From the NCBI RefSeq assembly GCF_039679125.1, contig NZ_CP155551.1, positions 4,030,001-4,094,000 of the forward strand: a DNA stretch of 64,000 bases. The letters run 5' to 3'. Shown here piece after piece: positions 1 to 7,724 of the stretch. Both the position numbers and the translations under genes were made by a program. Source of the DNA: Blastococcus sp. HT6-4. Lineage in GTDB: Bacteria; Actinomycetota; Actinomycetes; Mycobacteriales; Geodermatophilaceae. How positions within the stretch are numbered: position 1 is the first letter of the stretch; the number at the start of each line of letters is the position of its first letter. Below the pieces are notes generated by a model. The model did no database searches. It saw only the letters and a program-made list of their open reading frames with translations, and was not told where the DNA came from.

Positions 1-483
1 CTGACCGCCGCGGCATCGGCGGCGACCGCGGAGGTGGGCACCGCGCGGGGCACCATCGGCTCGCTCACCCGCTCGTCGGCCGAGATCGCGGAGATCATCG
101 CGCTGATCGACTCGGTCGCGGCCCAGACCCGGCTCCTCGCCCTCAACGCCACCATCGAGGCCGCCCGCGCCGGTGAGGCCGGCAAGGGGTTCGCCGTCGT
201 CGCCTCCGAGGTCAAGGACCTGGCCGACCAGACCGGCCGCGCGACCGAGCGGGTCACCGCCCAGGTCGAGCAGATCCGCCAGGCGTCGGAGGACGTCGCG
301 GAGGTGATGAGCAGCGTCGGCGCGACCGTCGACGAGATGAACGGCCTCGTCGACGGCATCGCCGCCGCCGTGGACGGATCGGGCTCGCTGAACACCGGGG
401 CCGACGACGTCACGGGGCTGTCGCGGATGGCGGAGACGCTGCGGTCGGAGGCCACCGGCTTCCTGGCGGAGATGCGCCGCTGA
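1..483 (+). CDS. Methyl-accepting chemotaxis protein, C-terminal part (cut by window edge)
   Basis: The reading frame is open from base 1, so the N-terminus lies outside the window. The visible 160 residues are the cytoplasmic signalling helical hairpin of a chemotaxis receptor. The highly conserved tip is complete, with [20 protein letters not shown] followed by [10 protein letters not shown]; this part contacts CheA and CheW. The protein ends in a short AEMRR tail without a visible CheR-docking pentapeptide. Sensor and membrane segments cannot be judged. No other chemotaxis gene is in view. The family call is secure; the signal sensed is unknown. Confidence 0.93.
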   Translation: MTAAASAATAEVGTARGTIGSLTRSSAEIAEIIALIDSVAAQTRLLALNATIEAARAGEAGKGFAVVASEVKDLADQTGRATERVTAQVEQIRQASEDVAEVMSSVGATVDEMNGLVDGIAAAVDGSGSLNTGADDVTGLSRMAETLRSEATGFLAEMRR

Positions 484-535
484 TCCGGGGCGCTTGCCGC
501 GGGGACGGGGCGACCAGGTAGTCTCGTCCTCGAAC

Positions 536-609
536 GCGGGTGTAGTTCAATGGTAGAACATCAGCTTCCCAAGCTGACAGTGCGAGTTCGATTCTCGTCA
601 CCCGCTCCA
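536..609 (+). tRNA. tRNA-Gly (anticodon CCC)
   Basis: A full cloverleaf can be drawn. The acceptor stem is GCGGGTG (536-542) paired with CACCCGC (599-605). The anticodon stem TCAGC/GCTGA encloses the loop TTCCCAA, giving anticodon CCC. The T-arm GCGAGTTCGATTCTCGT is present, the discriminator is U, and CCA is encoded at 607-609. It reads GGG glycine codons, which is expected in a very GC-rich genome. Confidence 0.97.
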
Positions 610-617
610 CGACGCCC

Positions 618-647
618 CGAGGCCCCGGTCCACCGACCGGGGCCTCG
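618..647. terminator. Bidirectional hairpin terminator between tRNA-Gly and the polyketide synthase gene
   Basis: A perfect 13-bp stem (618-630 with 635-647) encloses a 4-nt CACC loop. It sits 8 bases after the tRNA and 26 bases after the stop of the minus-strand synthase gene, so it can end both convergent transcripts. There is no U-tract, which is usual for actinobacterial hairpins. Confidence 0.75.
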
Positions 648-673
648 TCGCGTCCGGGGGTGCGGCCGGCCGG

Positions 674-1702
674 TCAGGCGGGCAGCAGCAGCGCGGCGTA
701 CAGCGTGAGCCCGGGGCCGAACGCCATGGCGACGATCGGGCCGTCGACGTCGGCCAGCTCCTGCAGGACCAGCAGCACGGTGGCCGAGGAGCAGTTGCCG
801 TGCTCGGCGAGCACCCGGCGGGAGGCGCCCACCTGCTCCTCGGTGAGGCCGAGCTCGTCGCGGACGACGTCGATGATCCGCGGGCCGCCCGGGTGCACGG
901 CCCAGCCTGCGACGTCCTCGGCCCGCAGCCCGGCCGCGCTCAGCAGCTCGTCGACGACGTCACCGACGTGCCGGGACAGCACGTCGGGCACCCGCGGGGA
1001 CAACCCCATGCGGAAGCCCAGGTCGGTGACGTCCCAGGTCATGTGGTCGGCCGTGGAGGCGTCGGTCCGGGCGACGATCCCGGCCAGCCGGTGCCCGCGC
1101 GAGGCCCCCGGCTCGACGACCACGGCCGCCGCGGCGTCGGAGAACAGCGCGTGCGCGACGACCTGCTCGAGGTCGGCCTGGGCCGGCTGCACGTGCAGGC
1201 TGGTCAGCTCGCAGCAGAGCAGCACCGCCGGGCGGGCGCGCGCGGTGACGAAGTCGCCGACGGCGGCCAGCCCGGGGATCGCCGCGTAGCAGCCCATGTG
1301 GCCGACGAGCAGCCGCTGCAGACCCGGCGGCATGCCCAGGTCGCTGGCGAGCCGGATGTCCAGGCCGGGCGTGGCGTAGCCGGTGCACGTGGCGACGGCG
1401 AAGAGCCCGACGTCCCCCGGCGCCAGCCCGGCTGCGTCGAGCGCACCGGCGACGGCCTGCTTGCCCAGCGGCAGCGCCTCCTCGACGTACCGCGCCATCC
1501 GCGCGCCGGTGCTCCAGCCGCTGAGGTCCTCGTCCATCGGGTTGGCCACGGCGTGCCGGCGGCGCACCCCGGCACCCAGGAAGATCCGGCGGGCGGCCCG
1601 CACGCCCTCGTAGTGGGCGGCGAAGAAGCCGTCCCAGGCGGCCTGCTGGTCCAGGGTGGTGGGCAGCGCGGCGCCGGCGCCGGTGACGACGGCCGCGGTC
1701 AC
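674..1702 (-). CDS. Type III polyketide synthase (chalcone/stilbene synthase family)
   Basis: The 342-residue protein is the normal length for a homodimeric ketosynthase of the chalcone-synthase superfamily, which extends an acyl-CoA starter with malonyl-CoA units. The catalytic triad is visible: Cys138 in GHMGCYAAIPG, His270 in AVHPGGPRIID and Asn303 in EHGNCSSATV. The C-terminal GFGPG-type loop appears as AFGPGLTLYAALL. A UbiG-like methyltransferase gene lies 31 bases upstream on the same strand, so the product, perhaps an alkylpyrone or alkylresorcinol, may be methylated. The product itself is inference. The family call is firm. Confidence 0.92.
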   Translation of the reverse strand: MTAAVVTGAGAALPTTLDQQAAWDGFFAAHYEGVRAARRIFLGAGVRRRHAVANPMDEDLSGWSTGARMARYVEEALPLGKQAVAGALDAAGLAPGDVGLFAVATCTGYATPGLDIRLASDLGMPPGLQRLLVGHMGCYAAIPGLAAVGDFVTARARPAVLLCCELTSLHVQPAQADLEQVVAHALFSDAAAAVVVEPGASRGHRLAGIVARTDASTADHMTWDVTDLGFRMGLSPRVPDVLSRHVGDVVDELLSAAGLRAEDVAGWAVHPGGPRIIDVVRDELGLTEEQVGASRRVLAEHGNCSSATVLLVLQELADVDGPIVAMAFGPGLTLYAALLLPA

Positions 1703-1733
1703 GGGCGCGACTCCACGGCGGACGTGCTCGGGA

Positions 1734-2483
1734 TCATGCGTGCGACGGTACGTGCGCGGCCGCGGCGTCGCCCGCTGGTCGCTTGCGCCCGTAACCGGCG
1801 AAGACGACGGCGGTGGAGCGGAGCGGCTTCATCCGCACGCCCTCGCGGCGGCCCAGCCGCCAGGCCACCGCGTCGCGCACCGACGGGCGCAGGCCGACCA
1901 GCCGGAGGTCCAGCCCCAGCCGGTCGGCGGCGGCCAGCAGCCGCTCGCGGTCGACGAACAGCGCGGGATCGTGGATGCCCGGGGGCGGGCCGCCGGGAAG
2001 CCGCTCGGCCACCGTGACCATGAGGAACCGGCCGAGCCGGGTGGCGGCCAGCGCGTCGATCACCAGCGTGCCGCCGGGACGCAGCAGACGGGCGCACTCG
2101 GCCAGCACCGCGACGTCGTCGTCGACGTGCTCGAGGATCTCGCCGGCGACCACGACGTCGGCGCAGCCGTCGGCGAGGGGAACGGCCAGCACCGATCCGC
2201 GCACCGCCAGCACGCCGTGGGCGGCGGCCCTCCGCAGCCCCTCCAGCCCGAGGTCGACGCCGACGTGCCGGTAGCCGAGCCGCGCGACGTGCGGCGCCAT
2301 GAGCCCACCGCCGCAGGCGAGGTCGACCAGGACCGCGCCCGGTGCCGCGGCGGGCGGGATGTGCTCGGCCCGCGAGGCGGCCAGCCAGTGGAGGGCCGCG
2401 AACCCCCCGGCGGGCTCCCACCACTGGTCGGCGAGCTCGTCGTACTGAGCGGGGTCGTTGCGCGGTAGGACGGTGTCTCGCAC
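1734..2483 (-). CDS. Class I SAM-dependent methyltransferase, UbiG-like, partner of the type III PKS
   Basis: A 249-residue protein starting with GTG. The N-terminal YDELADQWWEPAGGFAALHW resembles the start of UbiG-type O-methyltransferases. Motif I (LVDLACGGGLMAPHVARLG, about residues 52-70) binds S-adenosylmethionine, with an acidic VGVDLG strand after it and motif LLRPGGTLVI further on. It stands 7 bases after the DUF3140 gene and just before the type III polyketide synthase, which suggests it methylates that enzyme's product. No quinone-biosynthesis gene is near, so a role in ubiquinone or menaquinone is less likely. The substrate is inferred only from context. Confidence 0.83.
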   Translation of the reverse strand: MRDTVLPRNDPAQYDELADQWWEPAGGFAALHWLAASRAEHIPPAAAPGAVLVDLACGGGLMAPHVARLGYRHVGVDLGLEGLRRAAAHGVLAVRGSVLAVPLADGCADVVVAGEILEHVDDDVAVLAECARLLRPGGTLVIDALAATRLGRFLMVTVAERLPGGPPPGIHDPALFVDRERLLAAADRLGLDLRLVGLRPSVRDAVAWRLGRREGVRMKPLRSTAVVFAGYGRKRPAGDAAAAHVPSHA

Positions 2484-2490
2484 GGCGGGC

Positions 2491-2832
2491 CTAGCCCTTC
2501 TTGAGCGGATCGTGCCCCCAGTTCATCAGGGAGTACCGCCACCGGGAGGTCTCGACGTCCTCCTCGGCCGGGCGCTGGGCGAGGTGGCGCGCCACGTAGC
2601 CGTGGACCTTGCGCATGTGGGCGAGGTCGTCGTCGGTGAGGTCGTCCTTCTTCGTGCGCAGCAGGTCGACGATGCGCCGGCCGGAGGCGTGGCCGGTGGA
2701 CTCGCCGTCGCCGTCCTTCTGCCCGACGGCCTGCGACTCGTCGGTCACCAGCCACTCCTCCAACTCGCCGGCGGTCATGTTCACCGCCTCGCGGAACTCG
2801 CGCCGGACGTCGTCGTGGTCCTCGCTGGTCAT
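2491..2832 (-). CDS. DUF3140 family small protein
   Basis: A 113-residue charged protein with the pattern of DUF3140: an N-terminal FREAVNMTAGELEEWL segment, a central GRRIVDLLRTKKDDLTDDDL helix and a C-terminal RWRYSLMNWGHDP end. The ATG at 2832 has a strong ribosome site, GGAGG five bases ahead. Its function is not known. It is first in the minus-strand run with the methyltransferase and polyketide synthase; the 7-base gap implies co-transcription but not necessarily a shared pathway. Confidence 0.8.
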   Translation of the reverse strand: MTSEDHDDVRREFREAVNMTAGELEEWLVTDESQAVGQKDGDGESTGHASGRRIVDLLRTKKDDLTDDDLAHMRKVHGYVARHLAQRPAEEDVETSRWRYSLMNWGHDPLKKG

Positions 2833-2934
2833 CGTTCCTCCGCTCGGTCGTCGTCCACCCGTACCGCGGCGCCGTCCGGGGGAAACGGCGGATCTGGTAC
2901 TGCTGGTCCTCTGCCCAGCCCCGGAGGTCCGCCC

Positions 2935-3933
2935 GTGTCCGTCACCGTCGTCGGCAGCCTGAACGAGGACGTCCTGGTGGCCGTCGACCGGCTGCCCGGG
3001 CGCGGGGAGACCGTCGTCGCCCGCGCCGCCACCGCGGCCCCGGGCGGCAAGGGCGCCAACCAGGCCGCCGCCGCCGGGTTGCTGGGGCCGGGCGTGCACA
3101 TGGTCGGCCGGGTGGGCGAGGACGCGGCCGGCCACCGCCAGCTGGCGGCGCTGGCCGCGTCGCGGGTGAACGTGGGCCGGGTGCTGCGCACCGCCGGCGC
3201 ACCGACCGGCAGCGCCACGATCCCGGTGGAGGAGGGCAGCGGCGAGAACCTGATCGTCGTCGTGCCGGGTGCCAACGGGCGGCTGACGCCGGAGGACGTC
3301 GACGTGGCCTCGGTGCGCGAGGCCCGGGTGCTGCTGCTGCAGCTGGAGGTGCCGATGGCGGCGGTGGAGGCGGCCGCGCGGATCGCGACCGGCACCGTCG
3401 TGCTCACCCCCGCTCCCCCGCAGCCGCTGCCTGCCGGGCTGCTCGGCCGGGTGGACGTGCTCGTCCCGAACGAGCACGAGCTGGTGGAGCTGGCCGGCGC
3501 CGGGCCGGGCGACCGCTCCCCCGCCGAGCTCGCGGAGCTGGCCCGCCGGGTGACGCCGGGCGCCGTGGTGGTCACGCTCGGCGCGCGCGGCGCCCTGGTG
3601 GTCCCCTCCGACGGTGGCCCGGTGGTGCTGCAGGCGCCACCGCCGGTGGTCGCGGTCGACACGACCGGGGCCGGCGACTGCTTCTGCGGCGCGCTGGGCC
3701 AGGCACTGGCCTCCGGTGCCGGGCTCCCGGACGCGGTGCGGCACGCGGTCGCGGCGGCGGCGCTGTCCACGACCGGGCCGGGGGCGCGCGGTGCACTCCC
3801 CGACGAGGACGCCGTGCGGGCGCTCCTCCCCCGCGTGCCGGAGGCGACCGCGTCGGCTGAGCTGCGGTTCACCGGCCGGGGGACCGGGCACAGTCCCATC
3901 CGATCGGTGAACCGACGAGGAGGAACCCCATGA
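2935..3933 (+). CDS. rbsK: Ribokinase (PfkB family)
   Basis: A 332-residue sugar kinase that phosphorylates D-ribose at O5. The N-terminal VGSLNEDVLVAVDRLPGRGE and PGGKGANQA (36-44) form the sugar-binding signature. DTTGAGD (242-248) holds the anion hole and the catalytic base Asp248. GTG at 2935 is chosen because CCGGAGG lies just ahead and the ribokinase fold begins there; the frame is open further upstream but has no homology. The C-terminus is about 25 residues longer than usual and loses similarity. No ribose transporter is adjacent. The next tiny gene overlaps its stop codon (ATGA). Confidence 0.9.
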   Translation: MSVTVVGSLNEDVLVAVDRLPGRGETVVARAATAAPGGKGANQAAAAGLLGPGVHMVGRVGEDAAGHRQLAALAASRVNVGRVLRTAGAPTGSATIPVEEGSGENLIVVVPGANGRLTPEDVDVASVREARVLLLQLEVPMAAVEAAARIATGTVVLTPAPPQPLPAGLLGRVDVLVPNEHELVELAGAGPGDRSPAELAELARRVTPGAVVVTLGARGALVVPSDGGPVVLQAPPPVVAVDTTGAGDCFCGALGQALASGAGLPDAVRHAVAAAALSTTGPGARGALPDEDAVRALLPRVPEATASAELRFTGRGTGHSPIRSVNRRGGTP

Positions 3934-4085
3934 GCGAGCCCCACCGCACGCCGCACAGCGCCGAGCGCGCCGAGGGCGACCCGGCCGGCGAGGAATCCGG
4001 CAGCGGCCGCACGCCGCACCCGGAGGAGCCGGCCGAGGGCCGGCAGGACGCCGCGGGCGGCGGCGCGGACACCCCCGACGTCTGA
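3930..4085 (+). CDS. Small acidic, probably disordered protein
   Basis: A 51-residue ORF that overlaps the ribokinase stop (ATGA) and has a strong ribosome site, GAGGAGG five bases before its ATG. The protein is almost entirely Gly, Ala, Glu, Asp, Pro, Ser and Arg, with no hydrophobic core and a repeated GRTPHPEE/HRTPHSAE-like element, so it should be disordered. No known family is recognised. It is one of five very similar-looking tiny acidic proteins in this window. Confidence 0.6.
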   Translation: MSEPHRTPHSAERAEGDPAGEESGSGRTPHPEEPAEGRQDAAGGGADTPDV

Positions 4086-4157
4086 CCCCCGGCGGGGCCG
4101 GGGCGCGGGCGCCGATCCGGTCTCCCCGGGGACCCGTGGGCCGCCCGCACCGTGGCC

Positions 4158-4172
4158 CGAGAATGATTGTCA
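4158..4172 (+). promoter_or_regulatory. Zur-like (Fur-family) operator upstream of the zinc transporter
   Basis: The 15-mer CGAGAATGATTGTCA matches the general Fur/Zur 7-1-7 pattern (TGANAAT-N-ATTNTCA) with only small departures, and its two halves are near inverted repeats. A TACGAT -10-like hexamer follows at 4180-4185, so the box would overlap the -35/spacer region. Zinc-dependent repression by Zur is inferred from the motif plus the downstream zinc-type ABC genes. Confidence 0.6.
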
Positions 4173-4192
4173 GTGGCAGTACGATCGGATCC

Positions 4193-4330
4193 GTGACCGC
4201 CCGAGCCTCGACCCCCGCGACCCCGGGGGCGGTCGGAGCGCTCCCCGGCGGCCCCGCCTCCGGTGCCTCCGTCCCGTGGCAATCCGCTCGGCGCCAGGAC
4301 GCCGCCGACGCGCTCCGGACGGCTCCGTGA
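4193..4330 (+). CDS. Possible leaderless 45-residue leader ORF of the zinc transporter operon
   Basis: GTG at 4193 lies 8 bases after a TACGAT hexamer, so transcription could start at or next to the start codon and give a leaderless mRNA. The ORF ends at 4330 and its stop overlaps the ATPase start codon (GTGA), which is typical translational coupling. The peptide is rich in Ala, Pro, Gly and Ser and has no recognised domain. It could be a real coupling leader or a chance frame; codon use gives no decision. Confidence 0.35.
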   Translation: MTARASTPATPGAVGALPGGPASGASVPWQSARRQDAADALRTAP

Positions 4331-5157
4331 GCCTGCCGGCGGTCGCGGCGGCCCGGCCCGGCACCGCTCCCGCCGACCGTCCGCCCGCGCTGGTCCTCGA
4401 CGACGTCCACGTGGCGCGGGGCGGCCGGACGGTGTGGTCGGAGGGCAGCCTCTCGGTCGCGGCCGGTGCCGTCGTCGGTGTGATCGGCCCGAACGGCGCC
4501 GGCAAGACGACCCTCTTCCAGGTGGTCCTCGGCCTGCTGCCGGTCACCTCCGGCCGGGTCGAGGTGCTGGGCGCGCCTCCCCGCCGGGGGAACCGCCGCA
4601 TCGGCTACGTGCCGCAGAACTACACCGCCGCGCTGGGCGAGGCGGTCCGTTGCCGCGACCTGGTCACCCTCGGGCTCACCGGCACCCGTTTCGGGCTTCG
4701 CCGCACATCGGCCGCCGAGCGCGCCCGGGTCGACTCCGCCCTGGAGCGGGTGGGGGCCACCGGCTTCGCCGACCGACGGATGTCCGAGCTCTCCGGCGGC
4801 CAGCAGCAGCGGGTGGCGATCGCCCAGGCCATCGTCGACGACGCCGACCTGCTGCTGCTCGACGAGCCGCTGGCCAACCTCGACCTGCGCAACCAGCAGG
4901 AGGTCGTCCAGCTGCTGGGCGACCTGCACCGGGAGCGGGACGTGACGATCATGGTCGTGGCGCACGACCTCAACCCGCTGCTGCCGGTCCTGACCGAGGC
5001 GATCTACCTGCTCGACGGCCACCCGCACCACGACCCGATCACCGACGTGGTGCAGGAGGACCTGCTCACCCACCTCTACGGGACGCCGGTCGGGGTCGTG
5101 CGCACCGCGCAGGGCGATCTGTTCACCCGCGCCACCTGGCGGGACCCCCGGCCGTGA
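4327..5157 (+). CDS. znuC: Zinc/manganese-type ABC transporter ATP-binding protein
   Basis: A 276-residue ATPase of the metal-uptake ABC class (ZnuC/MntB). Visible motifs are Walker A GPNGAGKTT (about 54-62), the Q-loop GYVPQNY, signature LSGGQQQR (about 155-162), Walker B LLLLDEP with Asp near 179, and the switch histidine in VVAHDLNPLL. GTG 4327 is preferred because it overlaps the preceding short ORF; an in-frame ATG at 4276 would add 17 unlike residues. The permease follows with a GTGA overlap. No substrate-binding protein gene is in the operon, so it must be elsewhere. Confidence 0.88.
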   Translation: MSLPAVAAARPGTAPADRPPALVLDDVHVARGGRTVWSEGSLSVAAGAVVGVIGPNGAGKTTLFQVVLGLLPVTSGRVEVLGAPPRRGNRRIGYVPQNYTAALGEAVRCRDLVTLGLTGTRFGLRRTSAAERARVDSALERVGATGFADRRMSELSGGQQQRVAIAQAIVDDADLLLLDEPLANLDLRNQQEVVQLLGDLHRERDVTIMVVAHDLNPLLPVLTEAIYLLDGHPHHDPITDVVQEDLLTHLYGTPVGVVRTAQGDLFTRATWRDPRP

Positions 5158-6050
5158 CCCTCACCCTCGCCGCCGTGGAGTTCCAGTCGAACTGGCTGGA
5201 CGTCCTGCAGGCACCGTTCATGCGTCACGCACTGATCGGCGGCTCCCTGGTCGCGATCGCCGCCGGGCTGCTCGGCTACTTCGTGATCACGCGGCAGAAC
5301 GCCTTCGCCGCGCACGCCCTGGCCCACATCGGCTTCCCCGGGGCCACGGGCGCGATCCTGGTCGGCGCTCCGGTGACCCTCGGCCTCGCCGTCTTCTGCG
5401 TCGTCGGCGGGGTGCTCATCGGCCTGCTGGGGCGGCGGGTGGCCGACCGGGAGATGGCCACGGGCACGATCCTGGCGCTGGCGACGGCGCTGGGCGTGCT
5501 GTTCGCGTCGCTGGCCAGCGCGAACGCCAGCACGACGACGGCGGTCCTGTTCGGCAACCTGCTCGCGATCACCACCGACCAGCTCGTCGTCTACGGGCTG
5601 TTCACGGCGGTGGTGGTGCTGGCGCTGGCCCTCATCGCGCGCCCGCTGGTGTTCGCCTCGGTGGACCCTGCCGTCGCCGAGGCCCGGGGGGTCCCCGTGC
5701 GGGCGCTCGGACTGGCCTTCGTCGTCCTGCTGGCGCTCACCATCACCATGGCCGTGCAGGTGGTGGGCACCCTCCTGCTGTTCGCGCTCGTGGTGACCCC
5801 GGCCGCCACCGCGCTGCGGGTCACCGCCCGCCCGGGGCGCGTGGCCGCGCTCGCCGTGGCGCTGGCGCTCGGCTCGGTCTGGGGCGGGCTGGTGCTGGCG
5901 GCGATGGTGAACCTGCCGCCGAGCTTCCTCATCGTGGCCCTGGCCGTCCTGGCGTGGATCGTGGTCCTGGTGGCGACCGGACCCCGGGCCGCCCGGCGGG
6001 TCAACCGACCGTTGCCGGACACCCACCACGCGCACGCGCATGCGCACTGA
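5154..6050 (+). CDS. znuB: Zinc/manganese-type ABC transporter permease
   Basis: A 298-residue integral membrane protein of the ABC-3 family with about eight hydrophobic segments. The family region ITRQNAFAAHALAHIGFPGA and the long tail-half helix TMAVQVVGTLLLFALVVTPA are clear. It starts at GTG 5154, overlapping the ATPase stop. The C-terminus ends in DTHHAHAHAH, a histidine-rich tail that could bind zinc on the cytoplasmic side. It pairs with the ATPase just upstream. Metal specificity (Zn against Mn) is inferred from the Zur-like box and the histidine tail. Confidence 0.88.
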   Translation: MTLTLAAVEFQSNWLDVLQAPFMRHALIGGSLVAIAAGLLGYFVITRQNAFAAHALAHIGFPGATGAILVGAPVTLGLAVFCVVGGVLIGLLGRRVADREMATGTILALATALGVLFASLASANASTTTAVLFGNLLAITTDQLVVYGLFTAVVVLALALIARPLVFASVDPAVAEARGVPVRALGLAFVVLLALTITMAVQVVGTLLLFALVVTPAATALRVTARPGRVAALAVALALGSVWGGLVLAAMVNLPPSFLIVALAVLAWIVVLVATGPRAARRVNRPLPDTHHAHAHAH

Positions 6051-6096
6051 GGTGCGGGCGGTGACCGACGTCTCAGCGCCCACCGGTTTCGGGCGG

Positions 6097-6116
6097 GACC
6101 CTGCCAGGGCAGGGTC
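6097..6116 (+). terminator. Short palindromic hairpin after the zinc transporter
   Basis: GACCCTGCC and GGCAGGGTC form a perfect 9-bp inverted repeat with a 2-base centre, 46 bases after the permease stop. It fits a terminator; the almost uninterrupted symmetry would also suit an operator for the small gene just downstream. Confidence 0.5.
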
Positions 6117-6122
6117 GGGAAC

Positions 6123-6257
6123 ATGGAGAAGACCCTGAACCAGCACCGGTCCACCGAGGAATCCGCCACCGCAGCGCACGAGGACGCCCGCACCGAGGCG
6201 ACGGTCCGCGCCGTCGCCCAGCTGCTCGCCAACCCGCGCCGCACGCGCCGCGACTGA
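6123..6257 (+). CDS. Hypothetical 44-residue protein
   Basis: A short ORF from ATG 6123. The protein has a charged N-terminal half and a helical ATVRAVAQLLANPRRTRRD end that is basic and could contact nucleic acid. Only a weak GGGA lies ahead of the ATG. No family is recognised. It stands between the zinc operon and the TetR gene. Coding status is moderately likely from amino-acid composition and isolation, not from homology. Confidence 0.4.
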   Translation: MEKTLNQHRSTEESATAAHEDARTEATVRAVAQLLANPRRTRRD

Positions 6258-6383
6258 TCGATCCCGGAGCCGGGCAGGCCACGCACGGTAATCACATCGG
6301 TACCACAGCCCCCCGGCGCCCCGGGCAACCCGCGCGCCTCTCGTCACCCAGCGCGACCAGGACGGCGTGCCGCGAACTGCTCC

Positions 6384-6415
6384 GTCACGTCCTGGTGCAC
6401 CATCGATGACGTGAC
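6384..6415. promoter_or_regulatory. Inverted repeat at the TetR gene start, possible autoregulatory operator
   Basis: GTCACGT at 6384-6390 and ACGTGAC at 6409-6415 are perfect inverted copies separated by 18 bases; the second copy covers the GTG start of the TetR gene. TetR proteins often repress their own promoters through such repeats. The role is inference. Confidence 0.35.
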
Positions 6416-7034
6416 CGCCGCCCTGCCCCTCGCCGCCGACGACACCTCGGCACCGGTCCGCCGCAGCCGCGCCGAGCGGCAGGCGATCGTGCTGGACACC
6501 GCGGAGCGGCTCTTCTCCAGCCGCAGCTCCCGTAGCGTCGGCATGGACGAGCTGGTCCGCGAGACCGGCCTGGGCAAGATGACGGTCTACCGGTTGTTCA
6601 AGAGCAAGGACGACCTCGTCGGCGCCTACCTCGCCCGCAAGGCCGCCACCGTGCTGGCCTTCATCGACGCCGAGCTGGACCGTCTCGAGGGCGACCCGCG
6701 CGCCGCGCTGCTGTCCGTCGTCGACGCCGTCGAGCGGGACGTGACCCGCACCGGGTTCCGGGGCTGCCCGTTCACCAACGTCAGCAGCGAGTACGACGAC
6801 CCGCAGCACCCGGCGCGCAGCGCCGCGGCCGACTACAAGTTCGAGCTGCACACCCGGCTGGAGCGGCTGGCCGACGAGATCGTGCCGGGCAACGGGGACG
6901 ACCTCGCCGCGCAGATCCACCTGATCATCGACGGCATGTACCTCTCGGGCGGCCTGCTGGGTCCCGACGGTCCCGCCGCTCACGGCCGGCAGCTGGCCGA
7001 GCGGCTGATCGAGATCGCGGCCACCCGCTCCTGA
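6411..7034 (+). CDS. TetR/AcrR family transcriptional regulator
   Basis: A 207-residue one-component repressor. The N-terminal DNA-binding domain covers roughly residues 20-66, with the family helix-turn-helix visible as MDELVRETGLGKMTVYRLFK followed by SKDDL. The C-terminal ligand domain carries GCPFTNVSSEY, a pattern of the TetR subgroup related to YcdC/RutR-like regulators of small aromatic or aldehyde stress genes. The start is GTG 6411; no ribosome site is seen, so the mRNA may be leaderless. Its target is not evident. The acyl-CoA dehydrogenase operator 1.7 kb downstream is one candidate. Confidence 0.85.
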   Translation: MTAALPLAADDTSAPVRRSRAERQAIVLDTAERLFSSRSSRSVGMDELVRETGLGKMTVYRLFKSKDDLVGAYLARKAATVLAFIDAELDRLEGDPRAALLSVVDAVERDVTRTGFRGCPFTNVSSEYDDPQHPARSAAADYKFELHTRLERLADEIVPGNGDDLAAQIHLIIDGMYLSGGLLGPDGPAAHGRQLAERLIEIAATRS

Positions 7035-7070
7035 CCTGCGGGCCGCTCCGGCGGCCCCCAGGATGGGCCG

Positions 7071-7496
7071 GTGACGAACGACCGCACCCGACCCGACCTG
7101 GACGACGCCACCGTCGAGGGGCTGGGGAAGCTCTCCGAGGCCCTCGAGACCGTCGACCAGGCGCGTGGCTTCCTGTACGCGTTCCACCAGCTCACCGGCA
7201 AGGCCGACCGGCTGCTGCAGGAGGCCGTCGACCTGCTGGGCGACGCCGGGCACACCGAGCTGGCCGGCGACCTCGACCGCGACCTGGTCGGCCGCAACGT
7301 CATCGCCGACCGGTGGACCTTCCAGATCGTCGAGGACTTCGACGACAACTACTGGGCCACCTTCCGCGCCTTCGACGCCCGGGCCCGCGACGAGCTGTCC
7401 GGCGGCGACCGGCACGTGTTCGAGGCCCGCATGAAGCAGCGCGAGCGCACCCAGGGCCACCCCGCGCACGAGGCCGGCCCGGCGCTCAGCGACTGA
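7071..7496 (+). CDS. Conserved hypothetical protein, helical
   Basis: A 141-residue, mostly helical soluble protein. Long amphipathic stretches run from ATVEGLGKLSEALETVDQAR through LLQEAVDLLGDAGH, then a compact WTFQIVEDFDDNYWATFRAF segment and a charged tail ending RTQGHPAHEAGPAL. No known family is recognised with confidence. The GTG at 7071 follows the TetR gene by 36 bases on the same strand, so co-expression is possible. Amino-acid composition and frame support a real gene. Confidence 0.6.
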   Translation: MTNDRTRPDLDDATVEGLGKLSEALETVDQARGFLYAFHQLTGKADRLLQEAVDLLGDAGHTELAGDLDRDLVGRNVIADRWTFQIVEDFDDNYWATFRAFDARARDELSGGDRHVFEARMKQRERTQGHPAHEAGPALSD

Positions 7497-7559
7497 GGAG
7501 CAACCGGGGCCGGCAAGTGGCCGCGGTGTCGCCCGGAGGGCGACAATGAGCAGGTGACC

Positions 7560-7724
7560 ATGCCCGACGAGAACAACGTAGGCTCCGACCGCGACGCCCA
7601 GCCGCTCGGCGCGCAGAAGGCACCCGGCGAGGACCGCGACTCGCTCGGCGCCACCGAAGGGCCGGCCGACGGCATCGCCGGCCCCGCCTACCCGCCGGCC
7701 GACACCGAACCGGACGCCCAGTGA
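7560..7724 (+). CDS. Small acidic disordered protein, coupled to the LapA-domain gene
   Basis: A 54-residue ORF from ATG 7560, with an in-frame GTG at 7554 as alternative start. The sequence is dominated by Asp, Glu, Gly, Pro and Ala, with motifs such as GEDRDSLGATEG, and has no hydrophobic core. Its stop overlaps the next start codon (GTGA), so it is translationally coupled to the LapA-domain membrane protein. It belongs with the other tiny acidic proteins of this window. Function unknown. Confidence 0.55.
   Translation: MPDENNVGSDRDAQPLGAQKAPGEDRDSLGATEGPADGIAGPAYPPADTEPDAQ

Noticed and set aside
618-647. Hairpin as an attachment site next to the tRNA
   Set aside because: No integrase or tRNA 3'-end repeat is present; a terminator explains it.
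2491-5073. 860-residue minus-strand ORF across ribokinase and zinc transporter
   Set aside because: Antisense shadow of rbsK and znuC in GC-rich DNA; only the last 113 codons (DUF3140) are real.
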